Shown here one piece after another: positions 38,603 through 50,600 of a stretch of DNA of 64,000 nucleotides. Each line of letters begins with the position of its first letter. Position 1 is the first letter of the stretch. The DNA comes from Erythrophleum ivorense. Taxonomy: Eukaryota > Streptophyta > Magnoliopsida > Fabales > Fabaceae. A program made the position numbers and the translations under genes. The notes beneath the pieces were generated by a model. It did no database searches. It saw only the letters and a list, made by a program, of their open reading frames with translations, and was not told the DNA's origin. The stretch lies in the NCBI GenBank assembly GCA_026724425.1, contig JAIUCV010000002.1, forward strand, positions 7,817,001 through 7,881,000, in the 5' to 3' direction.

Positions 38603-41600
38603 CTACATAAGTTCATGAAACTCATTAGTGTATAAGTGATATGTGTAAAAGAAACAATAACAATAGTTAGTAGCTGTAAGAGGGTGTTAGTTAGCTGCTA
38701 TAAGTCAGTTAGGAAGTGGGTTCAGGCTGTTAAAGGTAGTTAGACTTCCAACTACTTGATTGGAGTTAGCAACTACTCCTATAAGGTATAAATAAGACTT
38801 AGTAGGGATACTTTTGTGTGATTTTGATTCTGAATAACACATTTCTGGTATTGAGAGCAGTTCCTTCTCTTCTCCATATTAAAGTGGTATCAGAGCTCTA
38901 CAGTCCTTGCTGATCAAGACTTGATCATTGGAGCGTCTTCGAGAGCTTGAGCAGAAGCTGTTGCAGACATGTTCGGTTGTGAGTGAGCTCCGTGCTTCTC
39001 AATCGCAATCAGATGCTTCCATAGTATGAATAGAGAATTTGTTGGCAGAGATGGCAGCGAAGTTTATGGCAATGACAACAACCAGTAGTAACGAGATGAA
39101 TGGAATGAATGGAGGCATGAATACGAATGGTGGTGGACGAGCGATGAGCTGCTATGCACAATTTGGATCGTATAATGTGAACCAAATAGGATGCTATTAG
39201 TTTCCAGCTAAATTTGCACGCATTGAATTTCCTAAATTTGATGGTGTCAATTTCAAAGGTTAGTTGTTTTGTTGCAAAAAATTTTTTGAGATCAATGAAA
39301 ATTTTATAGATCAGCAAATTCGGTTGATATCTCTGCATCTAAAAGGGTAGGCCTTACAATATGGCATCAGAATTTCATGAGGAAGAAGACATTTGGCGAA
39401 GTAAGATGGCTAGAATAAGTTGAAACATTGAGAGAAGGATTTGGTGAGATTCTCAAGGTGGATCCGATGTCAGAGTTAAAAAATTTGAAGCAAGAGGATT
39501 TGGTTACTCAATATCAAGAGAGGTTTGAGGAATTATTGGCTAAGATTGAATTACAAGAGGAACATGCTATTAGCTATTTTCTTGAAGGCCTTAAACCAGA
39601 AATAGAAGCTCTTGTGCGAATGTTCAAGCCTAACTCTCCCTCTAACTCTATATACCTTGCAAGGCTGCAGGGAGCACCTGTACATGCTCTTCAAATTCAG
39701 AGCCCAGTTTATGCAAAGAGGACTCAATCACCTGTCACAACTTCTACTACTTCGTCGACTCCAAAACTGTACTTCAGTTCCACTTCATCCTCATAGAGAA
39801 ACCAATCTACCTCTATTCCTACCAAAACTAACCTACCTAATGACGAAGAATCCATAGCCACTTCCTTACTACCATCATCAAAACCTAAAGCATTGTCCAC
39901 TACTGAAAAACCTATGAAGCAGCTGAGCAAAAGAGAGATGGATGAATGGAGAAAAAATGACCTTTGTTACTGGTGTCCGGAGAAGTATAGTTTTAATCAT
40001 AAGTGTAAGAAGTATAGTTTTGTTTCAACCACCCAGGCTTCCATCAAAACTTGCAATCAAGCATGCAGCATTTTTCCTGCCTCAATTGTTTTAAAGTACG
40101 GAATTATGTGCAGTGCTGGTTACTTGGTTGCATTTCCTTGCTTGTCATTCTATCAAAACCAGCAATAAGTCGTTTAGTAGTAATTCAATTACTTCAAAAC
40201 AGGAAATATGTCTAGCAGAGGCTGCAATGGCCTAGTGACAATGAAGGGAAGTGACAGGGATGTCAGTGCGAATAGAGAAGGTGGAAAAATTGTACAATGT
40301 TTAGGTGCAATGTATGGAGAAGGTGGTGGCAGCATCATTGCATATGAAGCAAGGGCACTGTTTACAAGCGTGTTAGACCCAGATGCTACCAAGGCACATA
40401 CATGTATTTAACACATCTGTAAGTGTCAGAATAAAAATATATATTTTTTTTACTAGGACACATGTCAGACACAGCTAGGACATGCATTGGGCATAGCTAG
40501 CACCAAAAAAAGAAGGGGACCAATAGAATGCGAGACTAGAAACCCCATCTTGATGAGATCACAAAAGTTATTTCCTAAACTTTTTGTTTGTAAATAAATA
40601 GCTTGAAAGGTATAATCTAACATGAGCTTTGTTTGATAGAATATTTGGAATATAATAGTGCAAGGTTCTTAGAATACCAGATGATGCCTGCTGTGTTTTT
40701 CTTTAGAAAGGTCTCATTGAATGGGAATCTTAAAAAATTAGGATTAGGGTATTGGCACATGCTAAGATATGGTAAATCCACAACTTATAATAAATAGTAT
40801 TATATATCTCCTATTTTAGTAATATTTAATTGTATAAATGTAGTTTTTGTCGAAAGAAATAAAATTTGTAAATAATATTGTAAATAGATTTATTTGGAAT
40901 CCCTTAGATATAGGAATCTAGTTGTAATATCTTTCTGTTTATATTTTTCTGTTATAGATTATTAGGGATAAGTTAATTCCTATTCCCTAGGTCAGTTAGT
41001 TTCTATTTTCTCTCCTGATCTCTCTCATGTAAATGTCTATATCAAGCTGTACTTTACATAGTTTAGAAGATAGAAAAATATCAAAATTTTCTAGTTCTTT
41101 GTTTTTTTCACATGGTTTCTCAGTGCTTTCTCCCTGTCTTTGAACCATTTTTCGGAGTGAGCCTTGATTGCTACTGTACCCATCCTCTTTTACTATCAAG
41201 AGGAAGTTCTTTTTCAGCCTTAATTGCTGATCTCTCTTTGCGCTCAATTCTCAGCAGAAGAACAGAGCACTTCTTTAACCCCAAAGATTGCCTAGTGGAT
41301 ACCCTAGTGAGTGCATTTTTCATTTCAGCATTTGTGTGCTAGGTTGTGCCTCTGTTTTACACATCCAAAAACATAGCCTTTTTCCCCTGTTCTACTGGTC
41401 TGAAAGCAGATTTTTTTTTTTCTTTTTAGCATTTGTGTGCCTTGTTGTGCCTCTATTTTACACATCTAAAAATAGAGCCTTTTGCCCCTGTTCTATTGGT
41501 CTGAAAACAGAGTGTCATTTGTGCCTTTTTTTCCCTTGTTTTTCTTGTCCAAAAAGACAAAGCCTCTGTCCTCCGCTGCCATTTGTGTTATTTCTCATTG

Positions 41601-44600
41601 TCCATTACCCAACTGTATCACCTATCTGTACACAATGCTTTTGTCTCTGTTTTATGTGTTTGAGAACAAAGCCTCTCTTCTCTCCTATTCTATTGGTTCC
41701 TATAACTAAGAATCTGTGTTTTGCACACTTCAACATTGCTTTTGGCCTTAATTGCTGTTCCTGAACCTATAGTCTTTAAACTCCAGCCGTTTTTGCTATC
41801 CTTTTTCTCTGTTATAATCTATAGCCTTAATTTTTGCCACGTAATCCACCCAAACTACCCTTTCCAATATTCCTCAATCACTTGAAGACTCCAATTCTAC
41901 CTAGAAGATTAGAGAGCTACAAAACATCTGAGTCTCCTATAGACTAAATAGGGCGAATTATCTTAAGTGGTCTCAATTTGTTCGAACATACTTGAAAGGC
42001 AAAGGAAGACTTAGTCATCTTTTAGGAGCTGCTCCAGCCAAAATAGACTCAAAGTTTGTTACTTGGGATGAAGAAGACTCTATGATTATGTCCTGGTTAT
42101 GGGACTCCATGGATGCTACAATTTCTTATACTTGCACGTTCTTAGCTTCAACAAGGGAAATCTGGGACTTCATACAGCGTACATATTCAAAGGTAGAGAT
42201 GCTGCTTAGGTATATGACACAAAGGTGAAAACTATAGTAACTAAGCAAGGGACAAAAAGCGTCATTGAGTATGCTAATACTCTACAAAACATATGGCAAG
42301 GACTCAATCATTATCGAGTATTTAAGATGAAGTGCCCAGAGGACGCCATCATTTTAAAAGATTTTATTGAACGTGATAATGTTTATTACTTTTTGATAGG
42401 TTTGAATGCTGAATGTGATCGTGTTTATAACTTTTTGACAAGTTAGAGTGCAAATACTTGACAAATTAGACACTCTATCTCTATAAGAGACTATCTCAAT
42501 AGTATGAGGCAAAGAAAGTAGGTGGAGTGTCATGCTTGATTCACAACCAGTTGATGGTTCAGCCTTGATAACAAAAGTCAACTACAAAAAGATGAGTAGA
42601 CATAATTTGAAGGACACCACTCTAGTGCACTTACTACAAAAAACCATGATACACTAAAGAGAAGTGTTGGAAATTGCATGGAAAACCTCCAAGTTGAGAA
42701 TGGGGAAACAATGGAGGAAGCCAGTAGCATCAAGCACACTTGGTAGAATCACCTGCAACTAATGGATTCAAAAGTGAAGAGATTGAACGTATAAGGAATT
42801 TGTTGGAGACTCTTGAGAAGCCTTTTAGAGTATGCTCTTTACTCTTTCAAGTAAAATCCCATTCCCTCTTTGTATGAATGCCTCAAAAACAATGAATAGA
42901 AATGAGTGGTTAATAGATGTTGGTGCCACAGATCAGATGACACTTATCTCTCAATCTTTCCATACATAGAATCTGTGCCCAAGTAATAAGAACTATTGCC
43001 AGTGACACTTAAGCTACTATTGCTGATATTGGTGATATACATCTATCATCCAATATGATTCTTAAAGATGTTCTTCATGTTCCCTCATATTCAACTAGCC
43101 TTATCTCTGTTCAAAAGCTAACCTATGATCTCAAATGTTTTGTTTTATTCTTCTCCATTTATTGTGTTTTTCAAGACTAAGAAACGAGGAGGAGGATTGG
43201 ACTTACTAGGGAAAAGGATGGCCTTTACCACCTTGAGTTATCTCAGGCGAGTAGTAATAGGAGTCATGTTTCCATATCTCTTTTTAGTTCCTTCAATAAA
43301 GATAACATTTGGTTGTATCACTTTCAATTTGGGCATCCCTCTTTTAAAATTCTAAAACTTATGTTTCCTCAATTGTTTAAAAGATTAGATATTTCTAAAT
43401 TTCATTGTGATACTTGTGAATTAGCCAAACATACTCATGTACCTTTTCTTATTAGTATTTAAAGAAGTTCCCAACCTTTTCATTTGATTCATAGTGACAT
43501 TTGGGGGCCTTCTACTATACCCAATGTTTCAGGGGCTCGATAGTTTATGTCAGTGATTAATGATTGTACTCGGGTTACATGGCTTTTTCTATTCAAAGAT
43601 AAATTTGATGTGAGCATTGTCATATTTAACTTTCAATCTATGATTCAAAATCAATTTAGGGTAAAAATAAAGAAATTTAGAACAGATAATGCCAAGGACT
43701 ATTTTAATCAACATTGGTCCTCTTATTTTCAAAAAGAAGGTATTATTCATGATTCTTCATGTGTTAACACCCCTCAACAAAATGGGATAGCCGAAAGGAA
43801 AAATGACCCTCTTCTAAACACTACCCAAGCCATGACCATCTTCTAAACACTACCCAAGCCATGCTTTTTCAAGGAAATGTTCTTAAATCTTTTTTTTTTT
43901 GTTTGGGGGGGGGGGGGGGGGGAAGCTGTACTCACTGTCTTATATATGATAAACAGAATCCCCTGCCTGTGTTAGCAAACAATAGTCCTGCAGACCTACT
44001 CAATAGTTTCTATCTCTACTTTAGAACATCAAATGGTCTTGTACCTAGAATATTTGGATGTATTGCCTTTGTCCACATCTATAACCATCTTAAAGGCAAG
44101 TTAGATCCAAGAGTCATTAAATGTGTCTTCCTAAGTTACTTCTCTACTAAAAAAGGATACAAGTATTACAACTCTTTAACTAAAAAACACTACATTTCGG
44201 CATATGTGACTTTTGCCGAAAGTAAACCAAACGACCTCTTTACCCTTTATGTTTCTCTTGAACATCTATCACCATCCTATAAAAGGTTCATTGTAAGGTT
44301 AAACACCATTGTTATACCTAACAATGTTTCTACGGCATTATCAAAGCAGGAATGGAGAAATGCTATGAAGGAGGAAATGCGTGCTTTGGAGAAAAATAAA
44401 ACATGTGAGATAGTTGATAAACCAGAAGAAAAAAACATTGTGGCTTGTAAGTGGATTTTCACCCTGACATATAAAGCTCATAGGTCCCTTGAATGAGATA
44501 AGACTCAATTGGTAGCAAAAGGATATACCCAAACTTATGAAGTTGCTATTAGGAGACTTTTACTCCTATGGCAAAAATAAACACTGTAAGGATCTTGCTA

Positions 44601-47600
44601 GCTCTAGCTGCTTACTTCAATTGGCAACTCCTACAATATAATATTAAGAATGCATTTCTCCGTAGTGATCATAATGAAGAAATATACATGAACATCCCAC
44701 CCGATTTGAAGAACACTCAGGAAGCAAGGTGTGCAAATTCAAGAAAGCTCCCTACAGTATAAAGCAATCTCCTAAAGTATGGTTTGGGAGACTCACCAAA
44801 GTTATGAAAGAGTACGGATATAAGCAAAGCCAAGGTGGTCATACTCTCTTTTTTAAGCATTCTGCTACAGGGGGAGTAACAATTCTTCTAGTTTATATAG
44901 ACAACATTATAGTGATAGTGAGTGATAAGAAAGAAAAACATAAGTTGAAGCAAAGATTGATTAAAGAATTTGAGATCAAAGAGTTGGAAAAACTGAGATA
45001 TTTCTTTGGCATTGAGGTGGCATATTCCTTACATGGAATTTTCATATCCTAGCAAAAATATGTGATAAACTTGTTAACAAAAACTAGTAAAATTAGATGC
45101 AAATTGATGTCTACTCCAATGGATCCAAATCAGAGACCAAGGGAAGCTAAAGAAGAACCCATAGTGGATAAGAGAATGTATAAGAGGTTGGTAGGAAGAT
45201 TTATATATTTGGCGCACACTTGTTGAGACATAGCATATGCAGTAAGCGTAATCAGCCAATTTAAGCATGATCCACGAGAATCTCATCTTCAAATAGCCTA
45301 TAAGGTCCTACATTATTTGAAAGGTAGTCCAGGGAAGCGTATTTTATTTAAGAAAAATAATATTCTCACTCTAAAAGCCTACACTAATGCTGATTATGCA
45401 GGTTCCCAAGTAGATAAAAGATGAACTACTAGATATTACACTTGGGAGAAATTTAGTGACTTGGAGAAGTAAAAAATAAAATGTGGTGACGAGATTGGCT
45501 AAGTTAGAATTCAGAGCTATTGCTTAAGAGTTAGATGAACTTCTTTGGCTCAAAATCATCTTATAGATTATTTGAAAATTAAGTGGGAAGGTCCTATGAA
45601 ACTTTATTGTGACAATAAATCAACATTTAATATTGCTCACAATCCTATCTAATATGATAGGACAAAACACATTGAAATTGACAGACATTTTATCAAAGAA
45701 AAATTGGAAGAAGGATTGATATGCATGTCTTACATTCCATCAAAAAAACAATTAGCTACTGTTTTGACAAAGGGACTAAATAGCACAAATTTCCATGAAT
45801 ATATATCCAAGTTTGAAATGGAAGATATCTATTCCTCATCTTGAGGGGGAGTATCAAAAGAAATAAAATTTGTAAATAATATTGTAAATAGATTTATTTA
45901 GAATCCCTGAGATAGAGAAATCTAGTTGTAGTATCTTTCTATTTATATTTTTCTGCTCTAGATTATTAGGGATAAGTTAATTCCTATTCCCTAGATCAGT
46001 TAATTCCTATTCCCTCTCTTGATCCCTCTCATATAAATGTTTAGATAAATCTGTATTCTATACAATCTAAAAGATAGAAAAATATCAAAATTTTCTAGCT
46101 CTTTGTTTTTCTTCACAGTTTTGAATGTTATGGTAAAAGTCAAAAAAAGCAATCTTATATGGAGAATTAAAAAACAATTGATACAAAGGTACATTGTTAG
46201 ATGCATCATGGGCTGGTCACTTGCAAACTTAACTTCAATATCCAATAGACCTTGTGTATAGAATGAAAGTAAACGAAATAATATCTTCCTGGTAAAGGAA
46301 TTGAATTGATATACAAAGACATACCTTTTCATCAGTAAAAGCTGCAACCGAAGCAGTGTAATTACCAAAAAATGTCTTCTTTTTGAAGGTCACTCCTTGA
46401 CGAAAGGAGCAAGAACTAATGGATTTATGTGATAGATTGGAGCTAATGATATCACTACAAATACAAAAAATGATGGCTCTATAAAATAATTGAATAGCCA
46501 CAAATAATTTATCAATCAAGTGCCTTTTGGATATTCTACCTGATAACCAAATTAGTTGACTTAAATTTTATTGATATTGCTTTCCCCTCCTTTGACTTAA
46601 GATCTTGGAATGTATTTCGGTCAAAGCATGTGGCAAAACATACCTGCAAAACACTACTTACATCATGTGCTAGATTTCACTTTTATGTCAAAGAATTCAG
46701 TTGCGTTTTCCTCTCATATCAAATCAAAACAACTGTGTACGATCATAAGACAAATCACCATTTGATACAATATATTATGAAACTATAATACATGCCTTGC
46801 TATTTCTTGCTCTGATGGAAATATGGGACAGAACATCTGGTGTATCAATCGTTAGCACAGCTACCACCCCATCTGGAATTTCTTCCTCTCCAGTTATTCT
46901 TGAAGCAGCAATAATGGTTGGCCTTTTATAAACTTTATTTTGAATTGTCATCAATTCATAGATATAGGTCACAAAGCCAGAAACTTCCACTGGGCTAATA
47001 ACCTGCCAGCTGCCAATAAAAAAATTATACATTCATATGAGCATAAACCCTACAAACGAGAAACAGAAGAGTTTCTAGAAAAAGCCAATTTTATATTTAT
47101 TCTGTATATAAAAGAAAGAACATAGTACTATGATGGTACTAGTTGAAAAATGAGTCAATCAGCTTAGCTTAGATTAAATCCAATAAATTAAACACACAAA
47201 AAACATATACATAACATTCTTACCAGCCTAAATTTGAAACTTTCCGAAGAATAGGGTCAAAACAGTTAATGAGAATTGACAAAATTGCAGAACATCCCGA
47301 CCTTATCAGTTCCTCTGTAAAAATATCAATCTAGGGCAGAAAGTCATAAAAAAGAAGAATGAATATATAAGAATTTCAGTAAGACCTAGAACGAGGAAAC
47401 TGTAGTTCTGTACTATTTTCTAAATTTCAACATAATCTGAGTAACATACCGCCCATTTCTGAACACCAAGCAATTTACCAAGATATTGTGCACTAGGCTG
47501 GATATTTTTTTGGTAATGCTGAGACCTTTCAGCTAGCACTAGTTGCAACCGATCAAGTATAGCCTTGGTCTGTAATGCCCACTGACTATCACCGAATTTA

Positions 47601-50600
47601 AATGATTCACAGATACGATACCAATCCTTTGGGACGAATTACATTAAGCAGTTAGTGCACAGAGCATGAGAAGTACAATCATAGGTAAACCTCCTCTCAA
47701 CACAATGTTCATTAGAGAAAGTTAAACTTCATGTGTCAAACATATACCTTTGTGCAGTAAATGAAATCTTCATTATTGACAGTTGACAAGCATAGATTCT
47801 CAAGCATCAAGGAGAAGAAAAACAAGGCTTCCTATTGGCAATTACAAGAAGCTTAGTTATATTGCTTAAATAAAATATTAGTCTTGACCAAATATATAAT
47901 CATTTTGAGCACAGAGTGCAATTACTGGTATGTTTGCAAAGTTCAAATTTTTTAGTCCCCTTTCCATAGTTGTTCTAACTGCTAAATCCAATGAAATATC
48001 AAGGAAAAGTAGGTCTTTTAATCTTCCATGGGATGTCAGCAGAATAGGGCGAAGCACAATGCGTGATTCCAGTAATTTCTGAAAAAAACAAAATTTGACC
48101 TTTTCAAAGACAATCACTTATAAAAGCTTTACAATTTCGCAAATTGTGTGCAAACTAACCTCCATTAGTGGTGCAATATTGATATCACCAAAATGTGCTT
48201 TGACAAAATTCAGACTTTCCTACAATTTCAGCAAGGAAAAAAGAACCTCTGTTATCCCAGTTTGAATAATGAAGACCAAAGACAAGGTCAGGTTATAAAT
48301 GTGCAAAATAACATATATCGTATCATCTACTGATAATTCTATAGCCACAGAACCGATATTCATATGAAAGAAAACTTTCTATACGCAAATTAACTTGAAA
48401 TGCCAAGAAAATACAACTACCAGCAGTCTCAATGGCAAACCAACAGAAGAGCTATGTTTGATTGCATTTTCAACATTACCATCCTGAAAGGCCAAGAACA
48501 AAATCAAGATTGTGTTACAAATATAATGCTAGACATGACATGAAGCAAAACAAGGTGAAAATGACCAGTTTATAAAATTAACATATGCAATTATCACCTT
48601 GAAAGAAGACCCCAAGCAAATATCAATAGCAGATTCAAAGTCAACACCTGCATGAACAGCCTGTGTAACAGAGAGTAAAGTAATAAGTAGTTTAGATAAT
48701 TGTAAACGTACACAAAATATTTTAATTATAATTTTGATCAACGTTAGTTTAAGATCAACAACTAATTCAATGGCCTATGACACTATGACAATGGTGATTG
48801 AAAAGTCATTGACTATGTTGAGTTGAAACACTTAAATGAAACCAAGTGAATACGGTGAAATTAATTGTAAAAAGTGTTTTATATACATATATATATATAT
48901 ATATATATACATAGTCGAAGATTACATTATTATGCGTCTATTTTAGTTTAGCTGTTTTTTATTTTATTTATTTTTTAGTTATTCTTAGATAATGCTTCCA
49001 TGCATTTAGGATTAGTTTGAGTATTCTATTTTAATTAGAATAGAGTTAACTTATTTTGATTCAGATAGAATTATCTTAGTTTGAGAGTTATATCTTTTAA
49101 TTGGAATAGGAGTTTGCTTTCTTTTTTATCTTCTATAAATACACAGTTGTTATTCAATAAAAATATAGAACTTTAGGTTTGGGCTTATGTTATATTCTCC
49201 TACTACTAGTAGAATGCATGTACTTCACTTGTCAGTGTATATATATATATATATATATAAGATAGTTACGAAGATTGACTAATTTAGTCAGTATAAAAAT
49301 CTTTCTTTGATTACATGGTATTGAAGCCTTCCCCTCTGAAACAAGAACCCTAGCCATCTAGCAATCAGCATTTAGAAAAAAGAAAAAATAGCCAGAGGTG
49401 CAACTTCGGCCGGCCAGGCCACCCAAGGTGGTGCTTGGTGAATTCAAAAGTCAGAACTAAGGGAAAATGACAGATTTTTAGTTTTCACAACTTCTGTCAA
49501 TGTTATGTTTTTCATTTTAAAACCCATTGTTCAGCCAGAATGATGCTCTTTTCTCACTCCGGGGAGGCCAATCCTCATTTTGTGAACCCATCCAAGATTT
49601 CTGAAGTTCGGTTGTGGCTGGGCTTTGCTACTTCTTTGTTCTTTTAGTGCTAAATGTGTGTAGCAGTGGTATTCTTGTTTTTTCTGATAATTTGAGTGAT
49701 TTTTTGGCACTAAGAAGTCATGTTTATGCTTTGGAATACAATCTTGGGAGTCACAGTTGACTGTGAGTGCATGAAGTTGTGAGTTGTTGTTTCTAAGTTT
49801 AGATTTGGTCACAAATGGTTGAAGTATGGCAAAAAAATTAGGTGAGGTGTTGGTGACATTGTTAAAGGTTAAGATTGTTTCCATGACAGCCGATGAATTT
49901 GCTAGATATACTCAATTTCAAGCCTCTCAAGGCTTAATTTATTTAGACAGGTAATCACACTATATGTCTTTCTTCTACCTTTTCTTGTTACTAGGTCATA
50001 TATTCCAGTGCCACTAATCATACGATAGAGGAATTACGTATTCTATCTGCATTTGACTTATCTTATATCTACTCAAATGTTACCTTGGCTGATGGATCTA
50101 TTACTAAGGCTTTTGGGGAGCAGTAGTGCATCTCCCATTCCTCCTCTCCCATCATCATCTATCCTAGATTTGACTCAATATCCTTTTAATTTACTTTTTG
50201 TGAGTTAACTAACCCGTACTTTCAATAACCTTTCTTCTTGATTCTTGTGTCATTTAGAATCTTCCAAAGTAGAAGACAAAGGGAGTGTGTCTAATGAGTT
50301 GTATTTGTTGAATGAAGATGCAACCTCCTTCCCTTCTTCCCTTTCATGTTCAAGTAATTCATTTGTTTTTTAGCTTCACTATCAATTAGGTCATCCCTCA
50401 TTAAGGGTTTTGAAGAAAGTTTATCCTAATTTTATAACTATATATAGTTTACCGTATGAGTCTTGTTAATATGCCAAACACCATTGTGCTTCCCATCCCA
50501 TTAGAGTCAATAAAAGGGTTAAGTCCCTCTTTGAAATTGTTCATTCTAATGTTTGATATCTTTGTCCTATAACTACCCAATTTAGTTTTAAAAACTTTAT

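Larger units (their letters stand above)
40848..46117 (+). mobile_element. Complete but inactive Copia retrotransposon (element A)
   Basis: LTRs at 40848-41112 (265 bp) and 45852-46117 (266 bp), with target duplication GTTTT at 40843-40847 and 46118-46122. A degenerate primer-binding site (TGGTTTCTCAGTGC) starts at 41113 directly after the LTR, and a polypurine tract (GAGGGGGAG) ends at 45851. Coding order is Copia: gag (about 41.93-42.75 kb, WDEEDSMIMSWLWDSMD), protease (about 42.9-43.1), integrase (about 43.48-44.25, INDCTRVTWLFLFKDK, TPQQNGIAERKN), reverse transcriptase (about 44.34-45.05, with YIDN where YVDD is usual) and RNase H (about 45.36-45.79). Frames are broken many times. My hand count finds about 30 differences between the LTRs (near 12%), so the insertion is old. 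The right LTR starts TA instead of TG. Confidence 0.9.
38603..46324 (-). other. GWD2 giant intron 1 (7.7 kb, retrotransposon-filled)
   Basis: It separates TDEK (exon 46325-46454) from VGAKSCN (exon 38477-38602). It contains a truncated Ty3 gag fragment (about 38.67-40.17 kb), about 0.65 kb of unassigned DNA (40.19-40.84 kb), and a complete Copia element (40848-46117). Only about 0.2 kb of intron lies on the donor side and less than 0.1 kb on the acceptor side. Both retroelements are antisense to the gene. Confidence 0.9.
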
